From: JBBRLA01 sp038231615 | GTDB taxonomy: Bacteria > Myxococcota_A > Polyangia > Palsa-1104 > JAEUJZ01 | DNA: 14,060 nucleotides | Direction: 5' to 3' | Assembly (NCBI GenBank): GCA_038231615.1 | Contig: JBBRLA010000156.1 | Location: 1-14,060 of the forward strand | Shown here: positions 1 through 5,603 of the stretch, piece by piece | Position numbering within the stretch: position 1 is the first letter of the stretch | Layout: each line of letters starts with the position of its first letter | Position numbers and translations under genes: made by a program | The notes under the pieces: model-generated | Database searches by the model: none | What the model was told of the DNA's origin: nothing | The model's input: the letters and a program-made list of their open reading frames with translations, nothing else

Positions 1-414
1 GACGTTCTGCTTGTCGTCGATGACGAAGACGCTGCGCACCGCCGAGGTGTCCGCCGCCCCCGGGTGGATCATGCCGTAGGCGTTGGCCACCTTCATGTCC
101 AGGTCGGCGACCACCGGGAAGGGGATCTTCACGCCCATCTTCTCCTCGATGTTGCGCACCCACGCCAGGTGCGAATACACGCTGTCCACCGATACGCCCA
201 GGATCTCGGCGTTGCGCTTCTTGAAGTCCTCGTGGCGGCGCGCGAACTCCATGAACTCGGTGGTGCACACCGGGGTGAAATCCGCCGGGTGCGAGAAGAG
301 CACCAACCACTTGCCCTTGTAGTCCGTCAGGTTGACGGGCCCGTGGGTGGTGACCGCGGTGAACGCTGGGGCTGGCTCGTTGATGCGGGGGAGGCGGGTG
401 GGTGCGGTTTCCAT
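1..414 (-). CDS. 1-Cys peroxiredoxin (Prx6/AhpC-TSA family), 3' end off the window
   Basis: Thiol peroxidase that reduces hydrogen peroxide and organic or lipid hydroperoxides, normally cytosolic. The first 138 residues are present; the remainder lies beyond the left edge. The peroxidatic motif HPADFTPVCTTEF is at residues 42-54, with Cys50 as the predicted peroxidatic cysteine, Thr47 helping to activate it, and Arg127 as the conserved arginine. The PVCTTE form is typical of the Prx6 subfamily, which usually uses one cysteine. The C-terminal dimerisation domain cannot be seen, so a second cysteine cannot be excluded. The ATG at 412-414 is supported by a Shine-Dalgarno AAAGGAGT a few bases upstream. 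A promoter and a palindromic operator candidate lie directly in front of it, suggesting control by an electrophile- or redox-sensing repressor. Family assignment is firm. Confidence 0.93.
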   Translation of the reverse strand, partial: METAPTRLPRINEPAPAFTAVTTHGPVNLTDYKGKWLVLFSHPADFTPVCTTEFMEFARRHEDFKKRNAEILGVSVDSVYSHLAWVRNIEEKMGVKIPFPVVADLDMKVANAYGMIHPGAADTSAVRSVFVIDDKQNV

Positions 415-431
415 GGGACGACTCCTTTGAA

Positions 432-445
432 AGACCAGACGGTCT
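432..445. promoter_or_regulatory. Candidate TetR/NemR-type operator before the peroxiredoxin gene
   Basis: Perfect inverted repeat AGACC-AGAC-GGTCT, 18 bp upstream of the peroxiredoxin start codon and a few bases downstream of its putative -10 box, so it would cover the transcription start. The AGACCnnnnGGTCT core matches my recollection of the NemR operator, bound by a TetR-family repressor that senses electrophiles and hypochlorite. Position and symmetry are seen directly; the regulator is inferred, and none is encoded in this window. Confidence 0.5.
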
Positions 446-447
446 CC

Positions 448-476
448 CATATAGGCGGTTCTGCCGCGGCGCGCAA
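448..476 (-). promoter_or_regulatory. Putative sigma70-like promoter of the peroxiredoxin gene
   Basis: On the minus strand, -35 TTGCGC (471-476), a 17-nt spacer and -10 TATATG (448-453). The expected start falls around 440-442, inside the AGACC/GGTCT palindrome. The boxes match the E. coli consensus only 3/6 and 4/6, but spacing and placement are ideal. The rest of the 415-631 gap, up to the divergent transporter, shows nothing else I can support. Confidence 0.45.
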
Positions 477-631
477 GCTGGGTGGTGGCCGACGTCCTCC
501 CACGATCGTTCACACCGGAGCACCCCGCCGTGCTTCGCCGCCGCCTGTCGATCGCCGAAAATCTGCTCCGCCCTCGATAGAGACTGCTCTTCCCGGATGA
601 CTTTGCCGCAGAAGGTCCGTACCTTACGGAT

Positions 632-1585
632 GTGGTCTTGTTCGGGTTTCTGGTGCTCTGCGCCTGCTGGTCAACGACCTGGTACGCCATCCGGCTGTGC
701 CTGCGGGGCTACCCGCCGCTCATGGGCGCCTCGCTGCGCTTCGTGTTGGCGGCGGTCTTCCTGGCGGTCCTGACGCTGCTGTGGCGCAACACACGTCTTT
801 TGTCCCGGGCCCCCTGGCGCGTCCACCTGGCGCTCCTTTTGGCCGGCGTGGTCAACGGCGCCGGCTACGCCTGTCTGTACCTGGCCGAGCGCACCATCAC
901 GGGGGGCACCGCGGCGGTGATCTCGGCGGCCAGCCCGTTCTTCACCATGCTGGTGGCGCGGATGTACGGACTGGAACGCTTCGTCCCCCGGCGCCTGCTG
1001 GGGGTGCTGGTGGGCTTCGTCGGGGTGGCGGTGATGATGGCCGACGGGCTGGATCGCAGCTCGGCGCACCTGTCGGCGATGCTCCTGGTGGCCTTCGCCT
1101 CGGCGGCGCTGTGGCCGCTTTACGGGGCGCTGCTGAAGCGCCACGCCGGGTGCATGCACCCGTTCACCTGTTGCACCTACTTCCTGGGCTACACCAGCCT
1201 GACGCTCCTTGTTTTGGCGCTCGTCCAGGGGGAGTCCATGCCGAACCCGCTTTCGGTCCCTCTTTCGGCGAACCTGGGCCTCCTGTACCTGGCGCTTGTC
1301 GGCAGCGTGCTGGCCTGGACGGTGTACATGTGGCTCCTTTCGCGCCTGGACCTGACGGTGCTGGCCACGACCGGGTTGATCCAGCCGGTGCTGGCGCTGG
1401 GGGTCGACTGGCTCGGCGGGGACACCGAACTGCGGATGCAGGGCTACGTCGGGGCGGCGCTGGTCATCGGCGGAGTGTCGCTGGCGGCGCTGCGCTTCAC
1501 CCGGGGGCGGCGGCGACCGAGCCGGGAACTGCGCCCGGCAGTCCTGGCTGGCGCGGACTGTCCCTCCATGAGCCGCGGCGCCTAG
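632..1585 (+). CDS. EamA/DMT-superfamily membrane transporter
   Basis: Inner-membrane permease of the drug/metabolite transporter superfamily (RhaT/YdcZ-like); the substrate cannot be predicted. The 317 residues form about ten hydrophobic segments in two EamA repeats, residues ~3-135 and ~150-290. The second half carries the typical LYLALVGSVLAWTVYMWLLS stretch and a final ALVIGGVSLAALRF helix before a basic, polar tail. The start is GTG at 632. An in-frame stop at 578-580 and the lack of any other ATG/GTG between leave it as the only reasonable start, although the Shine-Dalgarno (GAAGG, about 17 nt upstream) is poor. It is divergent from the peroxiredoxin and convergent with the macro-domain gene. 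Membrane family is certain, substrate unknown. Confidence 0.9.
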   Translation: MVLFGFLVLCACWSTTWYAIRLCLRGYPPLMGASLRFVLAAVFLAVLTLLWRNTRLLSRAPWRVHLALLLAGVVNGAGYACLYLAERTITGGTAAVISAASPFFTMLVARMYGLERFVPRRLLGVLVGFVGVAVMMADGLDRSSAHLSAMLLVAFASAALWPLYGALLKRHAGCMHPFTCCTYFLGYTSLTLLVLALVQGESMPNPLSVPLSANLGLLYLALVGSVLAWTVYMWLLSRLDLTVLATTGLIQPVLALGVDWLGGDTELRMQGYVGAALVIGGVSLAALRFTRGRRRPSRELRPAVLAGADCPSMSRGA

Positions 1586-1717
1586 CTTAGAGCGCAGCGA
1601 ACACCGTTCGTACCGCGAATGTGGCTGTCTGGTAACCTCCGGGGCTGCCGACGCTACCGAAGGGTGGCATTCCGTTGGGGAGAATCGAGCGATCGGTCGA
1701 TCAGAGCGAGCAAGCGA

Positions 1718-2212
1718 TCAGAGCATCTCGACTGGTTGTGCCGCCACGTCCTTGTGAAAGGTGGTGTAGACGTAGATCGGGATGCCCAGGTCGGAGAGGT
1801 GCTGCTTGATGAGCGGGTACACCTCGGTGAATTCCAGCCCCCCGGCGCCCGAAGCCAGCTTCGGCAGGGCCAGGCTCTTGATGCTCTCGTCCTTTACCGC
1901 CTTGTGCAGCGCCTTCAGTGCGTGGTTGACGCTTTCCACGCGGGCCTTCCCGCCCCGGGTGCCCTCCTCGGGGACCGCGTCCTGGGTCAGCAGGTTCACG
2001 ATGGTCAGGCCGCCCGGCCCGTGCCACGTCCAGACCTCGCCGGGCTTCGGATGGGACGTCCGGCAATAGTGGCGGAAGTCCTTGACCATCGCGGGCCAGC
2101 GCTCGCGCAGGCTCAGGGCGAGGCCGCTGTTGAAGTGATCGTTGGGGGCCACCCCGTGGGCGATGGCCTGGGCTTTCGTGAGAAGGATGTCTCCTTGGAC
2201 CTCGTGAATCAT
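1718..2212 (-). CDS. Stand-alone macro-domain protein (ADP-ribose-binding)
   Basis: 164 residues forming a single macro domain, the fold that binds ADP-ribose and often removes it from proteins or nucleic acids. Family marks are GDI at residues 7-9, AHGVAPNDHFNSGLALSL at 18-35 (adenine/ribose-binding region) and LPKLASGAGGLEF at 116-128 (phosphate-binding loop). The sequence resembles the ALC1/TARG1/Poa1-like branch. The loop Asp used by human TARG1 appears to be Gly here, so hydrolysis by that chemistry is doubtful and simple binding is possible. The start has AGGAG with a 7-nt gap. It is the last gene of a minus-strand run after the basic protein and miaE, 69 bp from miaE. No DarT-like toxin is adjacent, so a DarG antitoxin role is not supported. 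Confidence 0.85.
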   Translation of the reverse strand: MIHEVQGDILLTKAQAIAHGVAPNDHFNSGLALSLRERWPAMVKDFRHYCRTSHPKPGEVWTWHGPGGLTIVNLLTQDAVPEEGTRGGKARVESVNHALKALHKAVKDESIKSLALPKLASGAGGLEFTEVYPLIKQHLSDLGIPIYVYTTFHKDVAAQPVEML

Positions 2213-2281
2213 CGTAGTGCTCCTGTGTCGGTTCCGTCCTCTGGAATACCAGCAAGCCGGATGCCAGCCGCGCCGGGGTAG

Positions 2282-2866
2282 CTACCCGTTGTGCAGCCGA
2301 GGCAGGCGCGGGGCGTGCAGGATCACCTCCGCTTCGTGGGCGGCGACCTCGTGCAGGCGCGCACGGACCTCGTCGCGGGGGAAGATCTGCTCGGCCATCT
2401 CGACGTAGGACTGGTGGTGGCGCGCCTCGCTGGCCAGAAGCCCCCGGTACAGTTCGCAGAGCGCGCCGTCCACCTCGGGCAGCGCGTCAGCCAGGAGCTT
2501 CATCCGTTCGCAGCTCCGCGCCTCGATCAGGGCACAGCACATCAACGTGTCCAGCAGACGCTGCCGCTCGCCGTGACGGACGATGGCGATGAGCTTGCCA
2601 GCGTAGGGGCTGGGGTGCATCCGGGCAAAGGGCACGCCGCGACGCTGGAGGTGGCGCAGCACCTCCTCGAAGTGGGCCAGTTCTTCCCGGGCCAGGCGGG
2701 ACAGCGGCACCAGCAAGGACGGGAACTCCGGGTAGCGAAAGAGCAGTCCCACCGCGGTGGAGGCGGCCTTCTTCTCGCAGTGGGCGTGGTCCAGAAGGAT
2801 CGAGTCCAGGTGGGAAAGGGCGCGTTCGGCCCATCCCGGGGGGGTGGGGGCGGCCAGGTTCAGCAT
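2282..2866 (-). CDS. miaE: tRNA-(ms2)io6A hydroxylase MiaE
   Basis: Diiron monooxygenase that hydroxylates the isopentenyl group of ms2i6A at tRNA position 37, downstream of MiaA and MiaB (neither is in the window). The 194 residues show the ferritin-like diiron ligand set: Glu31 in DHAHCEKKA, Glu61/Glu62 and His65 in REELAHFEEV, Glu115 in IEARSCER, and Glu147 and His150 in SEARHHQSY. Length agrees with the short form of the family. It starts 43 nt after the basic-protein stop and no strong Shine-Dalgarno is visible; a CGGGCC/GGCCCG palindrome and a TACAAT hexamer lie in that gap. The Lys/Arg-rich gene upstream and the macro-domain gene downstream suggest one transcript. Identification is strong from the ligand motifs. 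Confidence 0.93.
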   Translation of the reverse strand: MLNLAAPTPPGWAERALSHLDSILLDHAHCEKKAASTAVGLLFRYPEFPSLLVPLSRLAREELAHFEEVLRHLQRRGVPFARMHPSPYAGKLIAIVRHGERQRLLDTLMCCALIEARSCERMKLLADALPEVDGALCELYRGLLASEARHHQSYVEMAEQIFPRDEVRARLHEVAAHEAEVILHAPRLPRLHNG

Positions 2867-2880
2867 GGGCGGATTGTACC

Positions 2881-2894
2881 CGGGCCGCGGCCCG
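2881..2894. repeat. 14-bp perfect palindrome between the basic-protein gene and miaE
   Basis: CGGGCCGCGGCCCG, entirely G+C and perfectly self-complementary, in the 43-nt gap upstream of miaE. It can form a 6-bp stem only with a very tight turn, and no T tract follows, so it is not a classical terminator. It could slow polymerase or be a protein site, or be chance in a GC-rich gap. Confidence 0.4.
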
Positions 2895-2909
2895 TTGGCG
2901 TCCTTCGCG

Positions 2910-3074
2910 CTACTTGCGCCGGGCCTTGAGGGCGGCGCGGGCCTTCCGACGCGAACGGGACACGGCGGTGGTGGCCCGGGGGCGGAGGCGGCGCTTGCGG
3001 GCGGCCTTGGCGCGCACGACGTGAATGCGGGCGCGGGTCTTGAGCTTTCGCTTGCTGCGCTTGGCCATGGGCAT
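2910..3074 (-). CDS. Small Lys/Arg-rich protein (54 aa), probable nucleic-acid or ribosome binder
   Basis: A 54-residue protein with 25 Lys or Arg, no acidic residue and no cysteine; theoretical pI would be extreme. It begins MPMAKRSKRKLKTRARIHVV and ends in KARRK, resembling ribosomal-protein extensions, bacterial H1-like proteins and small ribosome-associated proteins, but I do not recognise a family. The ATG at 3072-3074 is chosen because AGGAG lies 8 nt upstream; the second ATG (3066-3068) would place that site too far away. It leads the apparent basic protein-miaE-macro transcript. Binding to RNA, DNA or ribosomes is an inference from composition only. Confidence 0.7.
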   Translation of the reverse strand: MPMAKRSKRKLKTRARIHVVRAKAARKRRLRPRATTAVSRSRRKARAALKARRK

Positions 3075-3382
3075 GAGGCGATCTCCTGTTTTCCAGAATA
3101 TTGATTGGGGGCAGACTAGCCGAAAAGCGCCGCACAGGACAATACCCAGGCCAGCGCGAGCCGAACTCGACCAAGCGGTGCTCTCGCTGTGGGTGCACGC
3201 AGCCAAGAAAGCCGCCGCGGCCCCCATCGCAATGTGGCTGGCCCACCCTCGGTAACCCAGGTTCAGCGAATCCGGGAATCGGCGGGCGGGCCCGGATTTC
3301 GTTCTCGGAGTCCGAATTAGAATCTGTGCCTGAATGGCAGGTCGCTTGCCTGGCCTCCGCCTCGGGACTATGCTGCTTCATC
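3075..3382. other. 308-bp divergent intergenic region
   Basis: Lies between the minus-strand basic-protein gene and the plus-strand lipoprotein gene and must carry both promoters. The rightmost 40 bp hold a reasonable plus-strand promoter (3346-3374). Toward the left, the minus strand has TATTCT about 25 bp before the basic-protein start as a possible -10, without a good -35. TCGGA-G-TCCGA at about 3304-3314 is a small palindrome. A reading frame is open on the plus strand from 3101, but its translation has no coherent protein character, so I read it as non-coding. Confidence 0.45.
3346..3374 (+). promoter_or_regulatory. Putative promoter giving a near-leaderless lipoprotein mRNA
   Basis: -35 TTGCCT (3346-3351), 17-nt spacer, -10 TATGCT (3369-3374), each 4/6 to the sigma70 consensus. 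The expected start is near 3381, immediately before the ATG at 3383. This would explain the absence of a Shine-Dalgarno site in front of that gene. If translation instead starts at the ATG at 3395, the leader would be about 14 nt. Confidence 0.35.
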
Positions 3383-4198
3383 ATGTTTTCTGCCATGTTC
3401 TTCAATCGTTGCCTCGCGGTCTTGTCCCGGGGACTGGCCCGGCGGCCGGGCTTCTTTTTGCGCCCGTCGCTGGCCGTCGGGTTGGCTGGCTTCGGGCTGG
3501 CGGCCTTTTTCTTGTCCTTCCCGGGCTGCGCCGGCAGCCAGAAAGGCGGGCCGGGGATGCTCCTGGCCGTTCGCGACGACGGCCGTTGCGACCGCGCGGG
3601 CAAGCGGCTCGAAGAGCTGGACTTGAACGGCGATGGCAAGACCGACGTGTGGAAGCTTTACAGCAAGACCATCGAGGCGGGCACCCAGGTCAGCGTCCTT
3701 TCTTGCAAGGAAGTGGACGTCAACTTCGACGGTCGCAAGGACATGTGGATCCACTTCGACCAGAGCGGCGACAAGGTGCTGGAAGAGTTCGACCTGGACT
3801 TCGACGGCAAGATCGACCTGTGGGTGATCTACAAGGGTGGCAAGAAGGTGCGCGAGGAGATGGACACCACCTTCGACGGGCGCCCCGACCTGTTCAGGTT
3901 CTACGAGGGCGACAAGCTGGTGCGCATCGAGCGGTCCTCGAAGCAGAACGGCAAGATCGACACCTGGGAGTTCTACGAGGGTGGTAAGCTCGATCGCATT
4001 GGCTACGATACCGCCGGGATGGGAAAGCCGGATCGCTGGGACCGCGCGCCGGACGACTCGATGCCGACGGAGGCCACCCCGACGTCGAAACCCCCGACGT
4101 TGCCGCGCATCGACAACAGCGCGGTCGACAAGACCTCCGACAAGACGCCAGACCAGACCGGGGGCGACAAGGCCCCCGGCAAGAAGCCGAACAAGTAG
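3383..4198 (+). CDS. Lipoprotein with six EF-hand-like repeats
   Basis: Predicted envelope lipoprotein of about 271 residues. A basic N-region of about 28 residues, a hydrophobic core (30-47) and a lipobox-like FPGC place the lipidated cysteine at Cys49. Residues 80-220 hold six units of about 24 residues. Four have the calcium-loop pattern DxNxDGxxD: DLNGDGKTD (80-88), DVNFDGRKD (112-120), DLDFDGKID (137-145) and DTTFDGRPD (161-169). The last two (NGKID, 189-193; GKPD, 214-217) have lost acidic positions. Most units are followed by an aromatic residue (usually Trp), and there is an insertion between units one and two. The tail is Pro/Thr/Lys-rich and disordered. The start is uncertain (ATG 3383 or 3395, no Shine-Dalgarno). 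ApaG follows after 21 bp. Calcium binding is inferred from the loops; no function is recognised. Confidence 0.8.
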   Translation: MFSAMFFNRCLAVLSRGLARRPGFFLRPSLAVGLAGFGLAAFFLSFPGCAGSQKGGPGMLLAVRDDGRCDRAGKRLEELDLNGDGKTDVWKLYSKTIEAGTQVSVLSCKEVDVNFDGRKDMWIHFDQSGDKVLEEFDLDFDGKIDLWVIYKGGKKVREEMDTTFDGRPDLFRFYEGDKLVRIERSSKQNGKIDTWEFYEGGKLDRIGYDTAGMGKPDRWDRAPDDSMPTEATPTSKPPTLPRIDNSAVDKTSDKTPDQTGGDKAPGKKPNK

Positions 4199-4219
4199 CC
4201 TAGCAGAGAGGTTCTTAGC

Positions 4220-4603
4220 ATGTCCGACACGACGACCCAGGGAATCCGGGTCCGGGTACAAACCCAGTACGCCCCGGAGCGCTCCCAGCCGGCCGCCGGC
4301 ATCTACTTCTTCATCTATACGGTGACCCTGACCAACGAGGGCACCGCGATCGCCCAGCTCAAGAGCCGGCACTGGATCATCACCGATGGCAACGAGCAGG
4401 TCGAGGAGGTGCGCGGCCCGGGGGTGGTGGGCGAGACGCCGGTGCTGGAGCCGGGGCAGCGCTTCACCTACTCGAGCGGATGTATGTTGAAGACGCAATA
4501 CGGCACCATGCGGGGCACCTACCAGATGGTCCGCCCCGACGGCCGCGCCTTCGACGCCGAGATAGCCCCCTTCGTATTGGCCCTGCCCCACGCGGTAAAC
4601 TGA
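4220..4603 (+). CDS. apaG: ApaG domain protein
   Basis: 127 residues, the usual length for ApaG, a single immunoglobulin/fibronectin-like beta-sandwich protein. Recognised features are the N-terminal GIRVRVQTQYAPERS strand, YTVTLTNEG at about 34-42, SRHWIITDGN at 49-58, the glycine loop RGPGVVGE, and YSSGCMLKTQYGTMRGTYQM near the C-terminus. In enterobacteria apaG lies beside apaH and ksgA and is linked to Co2+ resistance and Mg2+ efflux, but the biochemical role is unsettled. Here it follows the repeat lipoprotein with a 21-bp gap and probably shares its transcript; GAGAGG upstream is a moderate ribosome site. A remnant kinase gene lies directly behind it. Confidence 0.93.
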   Translation: MSDTTTQGIRVRVQTQYAPERSQPAAGIYFFIYTVTLTNEGTAIAQLKSRHWIITDGNEQVEEVRGPGVVGETPVLEPGQRFTYSSGCMLKTQYGTMRGTYQMVRPDGRAFDAEIAPFVLALPHAVN

Positions 4604-4635
4604 GAGCTCGCCCCCACACCGAGCGTGGACTGGCT

Positions 4636-5064
4636 CACGAGTGGTTTGGCGGGTGCGAATACATCAATCCCGACATTATTGCCCACGATGAGTTCGGTGA
4701 CTGGAACTCCGACGGCGCCATACGCAAGGCCGCCGATGTCGCGCAGGAACGACGAGAACGGGCGCTCAAGGAGCGTCGAAGCGTCGCCTTCGAGACGGTC
4801 TTTTCGAGCCCTGACAAGGTAGAGTACCTGCACGCTGCGCAACGGGCCGGATTCTTCTTGAGACTCTTCTTCGTCAACCCAATTATCAATGCGGGGCGCG
4901 TGGCACGTTGAGTGATGGAAGGTGGGCACGACGTGCCGATCAGCAAGATCGTCAGCCGCTACTTCAAGTCGATTGCCAACTGCGCGGCCGTGGCGCCTGA
5001 AGTGGACCGGCTTTATCTCTACGACAACTCGCTGGACGACATCGAGCCTCGTCTGTGCTTGTGA
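4636..5064 (+). pseudogene. Decayed zeta-toxin-type P-loop kinase (Walker A missing, in-frame TGA)
   Basis: One plus-strand frame contains the back half of a zeta-toxin / UDP-sugar-kinase-like protein. The pieces are CEYINPDIIA (family pattern FxNxDxIA), SVAFETVFSS (FETT/FETV motif), GFFLRLFFVNP, then RVAR-stop-VMEGGHDVP (family pattern RVxxRVxxGGHDxP), and finally DRLYLYDNS. The TGA at 4909-4911 sits where relatives have a conserved Arg, so a CGA to TGA transition is the simplest cause. The N-terminal P-loop is absent: apaG ends at 4603, leaving no room for it. The frame ends at 5062-5064, soon after DNS, without the usual C-terminal tail, and overlaps the convergent gene. Base composition is less GC-rich than the flanks, suggesting acquired DNA. 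No epsilon-like antitoxin is seen. Confidence 0.8.
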
Positions 5065-5390
5065 GGCGGCGGCACCAACACCGCCAACTTGGTGTTGTCG
5101 GTGCGGTCGATCTTGAACTTGAGGACCGAGGCGGAGGGCTCCCCGCCTTCCCGGCAGGCTTCGACCTCGTACGCCACCGTGCCGCGGTGCTCCTTTACAG
5201 ATGCGCAGCCGTGCTCTCCGGCCAGGGTCAGGGTTATCGCCAGGGCCTCCTTGCGGGTCGGCTCGGCCACCTCGATGTCGACCGTCACGGTTTCGGCCGT
5301 CGCCTCGGCCCGCGCCGGCCGGGCCCCCGCCGCGCACAGCAAAAGCCCGCAGAAGACCAAAGTGTGGTTCCGTTTCATTGTGAATTGCAT
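5019..5390 (-). CDS. Small secreted protein of unknown function
   Basis: 123 residues with a clear Sec signal peptide: MKRNH region, hydrophobic LVFCGLLLCAAGA core, and cleavage predicted after ARPARA (residue 28). The mature part of about 95 residues is beta-strand-like and has two cysteines (62 and 79) that could form a disulfide in the periplasm. The C-terminus is basic then Ser-rich (HKHRRGSMSSSELS) and overlaps the 3' end of the kinase remnant. The start ATG at 5388-5390 is fixed by AGGAGG 8 nt upstream; the ATG at 5378 is in frame but lacks a site at the right distance. It lies 213 bp beyond the TPR-dynamin stop and probably has its own promoter in that gap, where I saw no convincing boxes. 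No family recognised. Confidence 0.75.
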   Translation of the reverse strand: MQFTMKRNHTLVFCGLLLCAAGARPARAEATAETVTVDIEVAEPTRKEALAITLTLAGEHGCASVKEHRGTVAYEVEACREGGEPSASVLKFKIDRTDNTKLAVLVPPPHKHRRGSMSSSELS

Positions 5391-5603
5391 CCGGTCAACC
5401 TCCTGGCAGGGAACCACGAGCAATGCCCGTACCACCCAGGCCAGGACGTGAGATTTCGACCACATCGGTGAACTGCGCAGGCTGTGCTGCCAAAGGGACA
5501 CGCGGATCCGCGGGAGTCACGCCATTTTGGCAGGCTTCAGAGCCCAACCAGGTTTCGGACGGACCTTAACACCTGAGCACCTGAGCAAGCCATGCTGCTG
5601 GGA

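Noticed and set aside
1586..1717. Small hairpin CGAAC-ACC-GTTCG (1598-1610) and repeated GATCAGAGC-like words between the transporter and macro genes
   Set aside because: Stem too short and no T tract for a terminator; the short repeated words are not regular enough for a repeat or CRISPR array.
1718..2212. Macro-domain gene as DarG antitoxin of a DarTG system
   Set aside because: No DarT-like ADP-ribosyltransferase beside it and the protein is a single domain without DarG's C-terminal part.
3101..3382. N-terminal extension of the repeat lipoprotein upstream of the ATG at 3383
   Set aside because: It would bury the signal peptide and lipobox ~140 residues in; its sequence has no domain character.
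3368..4591. Long open frame on the minus strand opposite the repeat lipoprotein and apaG
   Set aside because: It mirrors the GC-rich codons of two well-identified plus-strand genes and its translation is a repetitive Val/Leu/His/Arg composition with no family features.
4909..4911. In-frame TGA read as selenocysteine, tempting because selD is in the window
   Set aside because: Zeta-family kinases have an Arg at this place, not a redox Cys; the gene also lacks Walker A and its C-terminal tail, and no SECIS-like element is evident. A nonsense mutation in a relic is simpler.
4519..5337. Minus-strand open frame opposite apaG and the kinase relic
   Set aside because: Low-complexity Gly/Arg content at its start and antisense to readable kinase motifs and to apaG; no signal or domain.
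5570..5585. Tandem 8-bp duplication (CACCTGAG twice) in the gap after the TPR-dynamin gene
   Set aside because: Only two short copies, no inverted structure or flanking element; probably chance. The rest of 5391-5603 shows only a CGCGGATCCGCG palindrome at 5501-5512 with no T tract.
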